Shown one piece after another: positions 7,976-15,213 of a DNA stretch of 64,000 nt; the stretch's first letter is position 1, and each line of letters opens with the position of its first letter. The translations under genes were made by a program, and so were the position numbers. A model generated the notes under the pieces. The model was not told the origin of the DNA. It did not search any database and saw only the letters and a list, made by a program, of their open reading frames with translations. The stretch lies in the NCBI RefSeq assembly GCF_017830045.1, contig NZ_JAEDXU010000003.1, forward strand, positions 124,001 through 188,000, given 5' to 3'. This stretch comes from Enterococcus larvae. Its GTDB lineage: Bacteria > Bacillota > Bacilli > Lactobacillales > Enterococcaceae.

Positions 7976-8911
7976 CTATACTCGCCGATAATTGGGGTCA
8001 TACTTATCTGTTTCAATATAGATATAAAGCTTTTTATCGGGAAGTGCCTGCCGAATCTCCCGCTCAATAGCGTTTACAACATCATAGGCGACATCTTCAT
8101 AGACATCCTCCACATCGATTTTTGCAGCAACAAGAATTTCAGAGGGGCTAAGGTGAACGGTTTTAACATCTATTAGTCGATCGACTTCATCACGAATAAA
8201 CGCTTGCTTGATTTTGGTTAAATCACCGGCGGTTACACTTTCTCCAATAATCAAACTGTAGAATTCCTTTGCCAGAAAAACTGCTGCAAACATCAATAAT
8301 AAACCAATCAACAAACCACTAATCGCATCAAACATCGCAATCCCTGTAACCATCGTTGCAACTGTTCCTAAAAGTGCAATTAGCAAACCAATCACAGCAC
8401 AGAAATCCTCTGTAAAAATAATCAAAATCTCACTATGACGACTTTCACGTAGAAATCTCATCACAGATAGCTTTTCTGTATTCAGTACCCTGATTTCCTT
8501 CATTGCAATGCGCAACGAGCTGCCCTCAACAATCATACCAAAAATTAATATACCAATAACCAGCCAGGGATTCTCAACATCATGGGATGGATGAAGCAGC
8601 TTTTCAATAGCTTCCATGACACCTAGCGCACCACCACCAAAGAACAGCATAGTAGCCACGATTGTACTAAAGAAATACTTTGCTCGTCCTTCACCAAATT
8701 GATGAAGCTCGCTTTGTCCGCGTCCGGCACGCTTGTTACCAAATAATAGTAAGATTTGATTGCTGCAATCCACCACACTATGGATACTTTCATTAAGCAT
8801 TGCCGCACTTCCACTCAATGCATAGCCGATAAATTTACTGATGGCCACCAGAATATTGGCACCTAATGCAGCAAATACGGCAAACATACCATTTGATTGA
8901 TTCTCTGTCAT
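7976..8911 (-). CDS. Cation diffusion facilitator (ZnT9/CzcD-like) transporter
   Basis: A 311-residue CDF exporter with six predicted membrane segments. Metal-site motifs are ESIHSVVD in TM2 (HxxxD type) and HSEILIIFTED in the TM5 region; the SELHQFGEGRAKYFFS loop is typical of the subgroup near human ZNT9 and bacterial YdfM/YeaB relatives. The C-terminal cytosolic domain contains VKTVHLSPSEILVAAKIDV, a ferredoxin-like dimer domain. It is a single gene with its own likely terminator. The exported ion (Zn, Mn, Fe or Co) cannot be told from the sequence. Confidence 0.88.
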   Translation of the reverse strand: MTENQSNGMFAVFAALGANILVAISKFIGYALSGSAAMLNESIHSVVDCSNQILLLFGNKRAGRGQSELHQFGEGRAKYFFSTIVATMLFFGGGALGVMEAIEKLLHPSHDVENPWLVIGILIFGMIVEGSSLRIAMKEIRVLNTEKLSVMRFLRESRHSEILIIFTEDFCAVIGLLIALLGTVATMVTGIAMFDAISGLLIGLLLMFAAVFLAKEFYSLIIGESVTAGDLTKIKQAFIRDEVDRLIDVKTVHLSPSEILVAAKIDVEDVYEDVAYDVVNAIEREIRQALPDKKLYIYIETDKYDPNYRRV

Positions 8912-9102
8912 GACCTGATTCCTCCACTCTCTTCAAAGGAATTATAGCACCGTAAAAACTTTTTGAGAAAGTATACACTCCTGCAGGACTTACTTTTCAT
9001 TTCTTTCTGCCTAGAAAAATATAGTTATCGGAATAGCTCTATGATAAACTTATTGTTGTGGTTGTTTTGACAAAAAGTAAACGAATTGAAAGGTGGAAAA
9101 AT

Positions 9103-9399
9103 ATGGGACAAGTAAAAAGTACATTATCTGTTGCTTCGCAACAGGCAGACAGAATGTCTCAAGCATCAAACAAGTTAGCTTCAATTCAAGCCTCTGGTTC
9201 AGAGGCGAGTCAAACAACAATTATTGGAAATACAAACGCTGGTCAGACGATTCAAAAAACACAACAAGCAATTCAAAGTCTCGTTACTTCCTTTAATGGA
9301 GACATTAGTAATATTACTTCGGTTGCTTCTGAGTTTGCAAGAATCGATCAAGAACAGTCTAATACCTTCAATCCAATAGAGGACCTACGGTTGCCATGA
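9103..9399 (+). CDS. LXG-associated small helical protein (TIGR04197/DUF3130-like, Lap1 type)
   Basis: A 98-residue, Gln/Ser/Ala-rich helical-hairpin protein of WXG100 size. I chose the ATG at 9103 because AAAGGTGG lies just before it. The pattern matches the TIGR04197/SACOL2603 family of small type VII secretion proteins encoded first in LXG loci. Such Lap1 proteins bind the LXG helices and help present the toxin to the secretion machine. The stop overlaps the next start as ATGA. No secretion machinery (EssC and others) is in the window. Confidence 0.75.
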   Translation: MGQVKSTLSVASQQADRMSQASNKLASIQASGSEASQTTIIGNTNAGQTIQKTQQAIQSLVTSFNGDISNITSVASEFARIDQEQSNTFNPIEDLRLP

Positions 9400-9770
9400 G
9401 GAATGAAGAATTCGAGAAAGAGTCTCAGATACTGAGAGATTTGAGGATAACAGAAGAACAATTAGATGATATAGATAAGAAATTACGAGACTATACAGAA
9501 CTGGAAGATTCGGTAAATGAAGCCTATTTTAAGGAAGAACAGTTCCTATCTCTTATTTTTGATTCATGGCACCATTCTGACTTAGCACCTATGTTGAATG
9601 AAATGGACGAAGATCAGCGTGAATCTAAACGATACAGTAATGAGCGATTAGAAGAATACTCTCAGCAATTGCGACAAGAATATGAACAGTTAGTAGAGAA
9701 AGAAGAAGCGTTACAAAAAGAAAAAACAAAATTATCAACTAGTAAAAGGAATAATACGGATGTCACTTAA
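9396..9770 (+). CDS. DUF3958-like coiled-coil protein (Lap2 type)
   Basis: A 124-residue, highly charged helical protein with heptad-like Leu/Glu/Lys spacing in both halves (EEQLDDIDKKLRDYTELEDS and LVEKEEALQKEKTKL) and no membrane segment. Its size and position, between the Lap1-like gene and the LXG gene and overlapping both, fit DUF3958, the second helical partner of LXG toxins. Functionally it is expected to pair with the Lap1-like protein on the LXG domain. Family assignment rests on context plus composition. Confidence 0.7.
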   Translation: MRNEEFEKESQILRDLRITEEQLDDIDKKLRDYTELEDSVNEAYFKEEQFLSLIFDSWHHSDLAPMLNEMDEDQRESKRYSNERLEEYSQQLRQEYEQLVEKEEALQKEKTKLSTSKRNNTDVT

Positions 9771-10542
9771 CATGTATCTAGGGGAAGTAAGGAGTCAATC
9801 AAATAGTGCGATTCAACTGGCAAATGCTTATAATGGTGCTCTTGGCTCTATAACAGACAGCTGCCATTCATTTCTCAACGCCCCGTTATCAGGAAAAACA
9901 TATGAATCTGCAAAAAGCTATTTTAATGCGGTTTATCCCCCATTAGTTAATGGATTAAAGATGATGTGTGAAGCATTGGCAGAGGCCCATCGTAGTTTCC
10001 CAGAAAAATTTGAATCTATGGTGGACAGCTGTGATGTTGAAGAAGAAAAACTCATCCAACAAATTGCTGATGGTGGTAACGTATTGAAAGCGCAATATGC
10101 AGCTATTGATGCCTTAGCAAAAGCAGAAGAAGCAGACCCACATATGGAAAAAAGTATTATGAGAACCCAAGCACTTATTGCAAAGCTTGAAGAAAAGCTA
10201 AAAAATCTAAGAGAATTTAACGCTAAATCTGCTTCAATTTTTTCAAACGTTGAGTCGCTACAGGACATGGTAAATCAAGGACTAGCATCTGTTGGGAACA
10301 GCCAAGCATGGCATGCCAGCACTGGGACATTCGATATGAGTAGAGTCAATCTGTCATGGACTAAACCGCTGAATGAGAAGTGGAAAGAGCATGCAGAGAA
10401 CAAAGAAAAAGAACTTGAAAAATATATGGACAAGCTTTCTGAACAGGAAAAAGCAGAATTGCAGGCTCAATTAGCAAATGCCAGTGAGAAAGAAAAAGCG
10501 AATGTTATTCAATCATTTTTTACAGAAAACGGAATGGTATAG
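9760..10542 (+). CDS. LXG-domain protein, N-terminal part; apparently frameshifted from its toxin tip
   Basis: The first 190 residues match an LXG targeting domain: an N-terminal helix (MYLGEVRSQSNSAIQLANAYN), the LSGKTYESAKSYFNAVYPPLVNGL block at residues 44-67, then long helices. A charged linker follows (EKELEKYMDKLSEQEKAEL). The frame ends ENGMV-stop at 10542. The next gene continues the protein in the -1 frame, and comparison with the second cassette at 11909-11940 shows that one base is missing in the ATGG(G)TATA region at about 10534-10541. With that base restored the product would be about 410 residues, a normal LXG toxin length. It overlaps the upstream gene by 11 bases with an AAAGGA site. 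Confidence 0.8.
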   Translation: MSLNMYLGEVRSQSNSAIQLANAYNGALGSITDSCHSFLNAPLSGKTYESAKSYFNAVYPPLVNGLKMMCEALAEAHRSFPEKFESMVDSCDVEEEKLIQQIADGGNVLKAQYAAIDALAKAEEADPHMEKSIMRTQALIAKLEEKLKNLREFNAKSASIFSNVESLQDMVNQGLASVGNSQAWHASTGTFDMSRVNLSWTKPLNEKWKEHAENKEKELEKYMDKLSEQEKAELQAQLANASEKEKANVIQSFFTENGMV

Positions 10543-10550
10543 TTCAAGAT

Positions 10551-10991
10551 GTGTCACTATCTGGAATTGAAGAATATTTCAATAACCACGGAGAGGCTAT
10601 TGCCTCAAGGTTTTATAGTGCTAGCGCAAGAAATGTAGGTACAGAAATTGGATCAGCACTGCATATTGGTGGGTCTGTCTCTAAAAATCTAGGAAAAGCA
10701 ATGCCGTTTATTGGGGCTGCTCTGGACTTTGGCAGCCAAGTAAATGACGGAGAAAATCTAGTTGACGCAACGAATAAAACTATTCTCCATGCCGTTTCGG
10801 GGGTGATTGTGGGGACTGTAATTGCAGGGACTTCAATCTCATTAGCTCCTGTATGGGTAGGTGTGGTTGCAACAGTTGCTGTAGGTTTTATTGCGAATAC
10901 AGTAATTGACACAATTTATGATAACGCTCCAAGTATAATTGGAAAGGGTTTGGAATCAGCTGGTAATTTTTTTGGCGGTCTATTTAAATAG
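10551..10991 (+). CDS. LXG toxin tip, glycine-rich membrane-active domain (copy 1)
   Basis: As annotated from a GTG start this is 146 residues, but the frame is open further upstream and probably represents the C-terminal tip of the frameshifted LXG toxin. A short amphipathic part (SGIEEYFNNHGEAIASRFY) precedes glycine-spaced hydrophobic stretches (VGTEIGSALHIGG, AMPFIGAALDFG, HAVSGVIVGTVIAG, VGVVATVAVGFIANTVI) and ends NFFGGLFK. This composition suggests a pore-forming tip like the glycine-zipper LXG toxin TelE; that is inference. A second, similar copy lies at 11924-12391. There is no clear ribosome site before the GTG, which supports the frameshift reading. Confidence 0.7.
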   Translation: MSLSGIEEYFNNHGEAIASRFYSASARNVGTEIGSALHIGGSVSKNLGKAMPFIGAALDFGSQVNDGENLVDATNKTILHAVSGVIVGTVIAGTSISLAPVWVGVVATVAVGFIANTVIDTIYDNAPSIIGKGLESAGNFFGGLFK

Positions 10992-11002
10992 GAGGAAGAA
11001 GC

Positions 11003-11566
11003 ATGACGGAGAAACAATACGTGCTTATCGGTCATAGAAACAATAAGACAGAAGTTATATTTTTTGACTTAATCAAGCAAAAATTTGTGATCAGACAAGA
11101 TAAAAAGAATATAAATTTTGTAGGAGTAACTATCTTGGGTACTGCTATAATAAGCTTTCTATTTCGTCCCTTAAAACAAATCTATATCTCAGAAAATTAT
11201 ATACTATGGTTAAGTATCGGTGCAGGAATAGGAGCAATATTGAGCGTTTTAGGAAGTAAAGCTATAACAAAATCAATTGAAAAACAAACATTTAAAAGCG
11301 TGAGTGTTTCAAATGATGAAGTAGAGAGAATTGTGAATGAATCTGAAAAGATGATGAAATCTGATGTTGCAATAAAAATATTTTTATTGTTATTAATGTG
11401 TGTTTGTCCCATAGTGTTTTATTTTAGCAAAAATGCAGAATCTTTCTTGTTAATCCCTATAAGTATCGTACTATTTTTTGTATTGTCAGATTTTATGGAT
11501 CATAAAAGAAGAAAGCAGTGTTTTAGAATGTTGAAAAATAGAAGTGAGATAGAGAGAAAAAAATGA
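11003..11566 (+). CDS. Four-TM membrane protein, candidate immunity protein (copy 1)
   Basis: A 187-residue protein with a soluble start (YVLIGHRNNKTEVIFFDL), two hydrophobic segments around the RPLKQIYIS motif (about residues 40-80), a charged central helix and two more hydrophobic segments (IKIFLLLLMCVCPIVFYF; LLIPISIVLFFVL), ending in a basic tail. A GGAGGAAGAAGC site precedes the ATG. It directly follows the membrane-active toxin tip and overlaps the DUF4176 gene by 4 bases, the position of an immunity gene. Copy 2 keeps the architecture and RPLK-x2-Y motif but has diverged strongly. I do not recognise a named family. Confidence 0.7.
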   Translation: MTEKQYVLIGHRNNKTEVIFFDLIKQKFVIRQDKKNINFVGVTILGTAIISFLFRPLKQIYISENYILWLSIGAGIGAILSVLGSKAITKSIEKQTFKSVSVSNDEVERIVNESEKMMKSDVAIKIFLLLLMCVCPIVFYFSKNAESFLLIPISIVLFFVLSDFMDHKRRKQCFRMLKNRSEIERKK

Positions 11567-11859
11567 AAATTTTACCAATAGGATCAATTATCCAACTAAG
11601 TAAAGAAAAAGAGCAGCTGCTAATGGTTACGTCTCGTTTCCCCTTATATAATAAACAAGGAGAAATCGGCTACTTTGATTATGCAGGCTGCCTATATCCA
11701 CAGGGACAAACTTCACAAGAGAATTTCTTTTTCAACACTGAGGATATAGAGAAAGTATTATTTGAGGGTTTCATTAATGAAACCGAGAAGGCGTTACAGC
11801 TACGCATTCATGAGGAAATTAAAAATATTACGTATCCGAAATTTGATTTTCCAGATTAA
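11563..11859 (+). CDS. DUF4176-like protein (copy 1)
   Basis: A 98-residue soluble protein opening ILPIGSIIQL and containing LLMVTSRFPLY, GYFDYAGCLYPQGQ and FFFNTEDIEKVLFEGF, the pattern of DUF4176 proteins common in LXG loci. Their role is not established; association with toxin immunity or delivery is assumed from context. Compared with copy 2 at 12961 only 10 of 98 residues differ, much less than for the neighbouring membrane proteins. Confidence 0.8.
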   Translation: MKILPIGSIIQLSKEKEQLLMVTSRFPLYNKQGEIGYFDYAGCLYPQGQTSQENFFFNTEDIEKVLFEGFINETEKALQLRIHEEIKNITYPKFDFPD

Positions 11860-11870
11860 CAAGTAGAAAA

Positions 11871-11910
11871 ACAGCAGAGAATGATAACACTCATCTCTAC
11901 TGTAATTTTT
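11871..11910 (+). terminator. Hairpin after cassette 1
   Basis: ACAGCAGAGA-ATGA pairs with TCAT-CTCTACTGT with one bulge and one mismatch, followed by AATTTTT. It resembles the stronger terminator after cassette 2 (13261), so the duplication unit appears to include the terminator. The T-run is poor, so read-through into cassette 2 is possible. Confidence 0.6.
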
Positions 11911-11923
11911 AAAAGAAAATGGC

Positions 11924-12391
11924 ATGGGGCTAGTTCAAGATTTTTCTTTGTCAGCTATTGAAGAGTATTTCAACAAACACGGACAATCAATAGCTATGAG
12001 TTTCTATAATGCCAGTGCAAAAAATGTAGGAACTGAAATCGGGTCAGCACTACATATCGGCGGAACAGTTTCTAAGAACTTGGGGAAAACAATGCCACTT
12101 ATTGGCGCTGTAATTGATTTTGGAACTCAGGTATATGATGGAGAGAATCTAATTGATGCAACAAATAAAACAGTTCTTCATGCTGTTTCAGGTGTGATTG
12201 TAGGAGCTGCTGTAACTGCTGTATTACCAGCAACAGCATCAATTGTAGCAGTTATAGGCGCTGGCGTAGTAGTTGGTTTTGTAGTGAATACACTGATTGA
12301 TGGAATTTATGATAATAAAGATAAGATTCCTGGTATGATTGGAAACGGCTTGAAATCTGTTAGTAATTGGGTAGGTAGTGTATTTAGATAG
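11924..12391 (+). CDS. Orphan LXG toxin tip, glycine-rich membrane-active domain (copy 2)
   Basis: A 155-residue homologue of the tip at 10551, similar from LVQD onward (by eye roughly two thirds identical), but without any LXG domain in front. Glycine-spaced hydrophobic stretches (HAVSGVIVGAAVTAV, VIGAGVVVGFVVNTLI) are preserved. There is no good ribosome site before the ATG, and about 20 bases upstream still resemble the end of the LXG gene (GAAAATGGC versus GAAAACGGA), as expected if only the 3' end of a toxin gene was copied. It probably serves as a recombination reservoir for the LXG gene rather than an expressed toxin. Confidence 0.7.
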   Translation: MGLVQDFSLSAIEEYFNKHGQSIAMSFYNASAKNVGTEIGSALHIGGTVSKNLGKTMPLIGAVIDFGTQVYDGENLIDATNKTVLHAVSGVIVGAAVTAVLPATASIVAVIGAGVVVGFVVNTLIDGIYDNKDKIPGMIGNGLKSVSNWVGSVFR

Positions 12392-12403
12392 GAGGCGATA
12401 ACT

Positions 12404-12964
12404 TTGAAAGAACGAAAATATATTTTCGTTGGAGATAAAATTGACAAAAAAGCATCATTATATTTCGATACAGAAACAAATACTTTCATGCTAAGTGAAG
12501 TACGACAACCAGCAAACCTTAGCAGCAGTATTTATTTTCTCACAGTATTATTAATGGTAACGACTCGCCCGTTAAAATCAGTATATTTTTCTGTAGACTA
12601 CAATTTTCAATTAATAGTAGCCATCATTATAGGTTTGTTAGCATGTATAATTTTAAAATTAATTATGATACATTCTGAGAAAAGAAAGATTTTGAAAGCT
12701 ATTGACTTATCCCCTATCCAATTAGAAGAATATACAACCCAAGGGCAAAAGTCTGTGATTATAGGGAAAATCTTTTTACTATTCCTATTTTTTTTAATAA
12801 TAGGTACTTCAATAATGTTTTATGTAGATAAAAGTGCTCAAATGCTTATATCAGTTTCTATCAGCATCTCCACTTTCTACTTTTTCTTATTTATGGTGGA
12901 TTATAGGCGAAGGACTAGATTACTAAAAAAGATTGGAAAGAAAAAACTGGAGGAAAGAAAATGA
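12404..12964 (+). CDS. Four-TM membrane protein, candidate immunity protein (copy 2)
   Basis: A 186-residue protein beginning at TTG after a strong GGAGGCGATAAC site. It shares with copy 1 the order of a YxFVGDKIDKKASLYFDT start, hydrophobic segments around TTRPLKSVYFS, a central acidic helix, KIFLLFLFF and a basic MVDYRRR tail, but most other residues differ. Faster divergence than in the flanking tip and DUF4176 genes is what specificity-determining immunity proteins show. It overlaps the DUF4176 gene by 4 bases. Confidence 0.7.
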   Translation: MKERKYIFVGDKIDKKASLYFDTETNTFMLSEVRQPANLSSSIYFLTVLLMVTTRPLKSVYFSVDYNFQLIVAIIIGLLACIILKLIMIHSEKRKILKAIDLSPIQLEEYTTQGQKSVIIGKIFLLFLFFLIIGTSIMFYVDKSAQMLISVSISISTFYFFLFMVDYRRRTRLLKKIGKKKLEERK

Positions 12965-13257
12965 CTATTTTACCAATAGGATCAATTATTCAATTAAGTA
13001 GAGAAAAAGAACAACTGCTAATGATTACGTCTCGTTTCCCTTTATATAATAAACAAGGAGCGATTGGCTATTTTGATTATGCAGGTTGTTTATACCCACA
13101 AGGGCAAACTTCTCAGGAAAATTACTTTTTCAATAACGAGGACATAGAAAAAGTATTGTTTGAAGGTTTTATCAACGATACAGAAAAGGAGCTGCAAACT
13201 CGTATTCATGAGGAAATCAGAAATATCACTTATCCCAAATTTGATTTTCCGGACTAA
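12961..13257 (+). CDS. DUF4176-like protein (copy 2)
   Basis: A 98-residue near-copy of the protein at 11563 (10 differences, mostly conservative, such as K14R, V22I, F55Y). It has the same ILPIGSIIQL start and KFDFPD end and is the last gene of the LXG region before a strong terminator. Function unknown. Confidence 0.8.
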   Translation: MTILPIGSIIQLSREKEQLLMITSRFPLYNKQGAIGYFDYAGCLYPQGQTSQENYFFNNEDIEKVLFEGFINDTEKELQTRIHEEIRNITYPKFDFPD

Positions 13258-13260
13258 TAA

Positions 13261-13310
13261 AAAAGCCAGCAGAGACGCTTTTATAGCTCTCTACTGGCTT
13301 TTTTATTTTT
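13261..13310. terminator. Intrinsic terminator at the end of the LXG region
   Basis: AAAAGCCAGCAGAGA (13261-13275) pairs with TCTCTACTGGCTTTT (13288-13302) with one mismatch, followed by a T-rich run. A and T tracts on both sides make it usable by the convergent ABC exporter operon as well. Confidence 0.85.
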
Positions 13311-13320
13311 TGCTCTATAT

Positions 13321-15213
13321 CTAATCCAACTCGACTTTTCCTGTATAAAGCTGATAGTACACGCCTTTTTCAGCTAACAGATCATCGTGGTTGCCTCGTT
13401 CGATGATGCGCCCATGATCCATGACCATGATTACATCAGAGTTCTGGATTGTTGACAATCGATGGGCAATAACAAATACTGTTCTGCCGTTCATCAGACG
13501 GTCCATCCCAGCCTGAACATGTTTCTCAGTCCGAGTATCGATACTGGATGTTGCTTCATCCATGATCATTACCGGTGGATCAGCAATTGCTGCTCTGGCA
13601 ATCGCCAATAACTGCCGTTGACCTTGTGATAGTCCTTCGCCGTCTCCGGTGATTACTGTATCATATTTATCAGGCAGGTTATTGATGAATACTTCCGCAT
13701 TCGCCAACTGCGCTGCATGAATGACATCTTCATCACTGGCATCCAATTTCCCATAACGGATATTTTCACGAATCGTACCGGTGAATAGATGCGTATCCTG
13801 TAATACAATCCCCAGTGAACGTCTCAAGGAATGCTTCTTGATCTTCTTCACATTGATGCCGTCATAACGGATTTTCCCTTCCTGAATATCGTAAAAACGA
13901 TTGATCAGGTTCGTGATCGTTGTTTTACCGGCACCTGTTGCCCCAACAAAAGCGACCTTTTGCCCTGGCTCTGCATACAATTGGATATCCTTCAGCACTT
14001 TCTTGTTCTCTACATAGCCAAAGGAAACATCCTCAAAGCGAACATCTCCTGTCAGCTCCGTATACGTCACTGTTCCATCCTCATGGGGATGCTTCCATGC
14101 CCAAAGACCTGTACGTGCTTCACTTTCCACCAACTGACCATTCTCTTTGTTGACATTGACAAGCGTCACGTAGCCATCGTCCACCTCTGATTTTTCATCA
14201 ATCAGCTTGAAAATTCGATCAGCTCCTGCCAACGCCATGATCACAAAGTTGATTTGCTGTGAAACCTGACTGATCGGCATATTCAATGAACGACTCAATT
14301 GCAGGAATGAAGCAATCATCCCGATCGTCAGTCCTGAAATGCCATAAACAGAAAATAGTCCGCCGATGATTGCCAGCAAAACGTATTGAATATTAAGCAG
14401 GTTCATCATGATAGGCATCAAACTATTAGCGTATTTATTGGCCTGTGTCGCGCTGTCACGCAGCGACTCATTGATTTCATCAAATTCATTGATAACTGTC
14501 GGCTCATGATTGAAAATCTTCACGACCTTTTGACCGTGCATCATTTCTTCAATATAACCATTTACTCGTCCTAAATCTTTTTGCTGTTTTCCAAAGTACT
14601 TTCCGCTTCGCCCTGCAATTGTTCGAATGGTCAGGATCATGATCCCTACAGATACGATCACGATTAGAGTTAAGGGAACACTGATGGTAAACATAGCAAT
14701 GAAAACACTGATGAAGCTGACAATTGCTGCCAGTAAGTTGGGAATACTTTGAGAAATCATCTGACGCAGTGTATCGGTATCATTTGTAAAGTGACTCATG
14801 ATATCGCCATCAGAATTCGAATCAAAATAACCAATCGGCAAAGTTTCCATATGGGTAAACATCTGATCTCGAATTTCTTTTTGCGTTCCTTCACTGATAC
14901 GCACCATGATCAGGTTATAAAGGAGATTGGAAATGATCCCCATAGCGTAGATAAAGGCCATCGTTGTAATTGCCTTCAACAGACTGGAGAAATTAGGATC
15001 TGTCTGTCCAAGTAATGGTGTGATATGATCATCGATCACTACCTGAAGAAACAGAGAGCCTCTCACATTGGCATACGTGCTGAGTAGAATAAACGCCATT
15101 ACCAAAACCAACAGAAACTTATATTTCACTATCATATAAGAAAACAGACGACCTAATGTTTTCAAAGGATTTTGAGGCCCGCGAGCGCCTTTTTTCGGAT
15201 CATTACGCATCAT
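13321..15213 (-). CDS. Heterodimeric ABC exporter, catalytic-site subunit
   Basis: A 630-residue fused permease/ATPase with six TM segments then a nucleotide-binding domain: Walker A GATGAGKTT, signature LSQGQRQ, Walker B VMIMDEATSSID with the catalytic Glu, and the H-loop AHRLS. The ATG at 15213 is chosen because AAAGGA lies 10 bases upstream; it overlaps the stop of the partner. Together with the partner it forms a multidrug exporter of the LmrCD/EfrCD/BmrCD type. It sits in a MarR-controlled operon, so efflux of a toxic compound is likely. Which named system it is an orthologue of cannot be decided here. Confidence 0.88.
   Translation of the reverse strand: MMRNDPKKGARGPQNPLKTLGRLFSYMIVKYKFLLVLVMAFILLSTYANVRGSLFLQVVIDDHITPLLGQTDPNFSSLLKAITTMAFIYAMGIISNLLYNLIMVRISEGTQKEIRDQMFTHMETLPIGYFDSNSDGDIMSHFTNDTDTLRQMISQSIPNLLAAIVSFISVFIAMFTISVPLTLIVIVSVGIMILTIRTIAGRSGKYFGKQQKDLGRVNGYIEEMMHGQKVVKIFNHEPTVINEFDEINESLRDSATQANKYANSLMPIMMNLLNIQYVLLAIIGGLFSVYGISGLTIGMIASFLQLSRSLNMPISQVSQQINFVIMALAGADRIFKLIDEKSEVDDGYVTLVNVNKENGQLVESEARTGLWAWKHPHEDGTVTYTELTGDVRFEDVSFGYVENKKVLKDIQLYAEPGQKVAFVGATGAGKTTITNLINRFYDIQEGKIRYDGINVKKIKKHSLRRSLGIVLQDTHLFTGTIRENIRYGKLDASDEDVIHAAQLANAEVFINNLPDKYDTVITGDGEGLSQGQRQLLAIARAAIADPPVMIMDEATSSIDTRTEKHVQAGMDRLMNGRTVFVIAHRLSTIQNSDVIMVMDHGRIIERGNHDDLLAEKGVYYQLYTGKVELD

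Noticed and set aside
9066-9072. TTGACA as promoter of the LXG locus
   Set aside because: It is only about 35 bases before the start codon with no -10 box at the right distance; TATGAT at 9040 lacks a good -35. No promoter is annotated.
11003-12964. Integration or phage origin for the duplicated LXG cassettes
   Set aside because: No integrase, transposase or attachment repeats flank the region; simple tandem duplication or toxin-tip recombination explains it.
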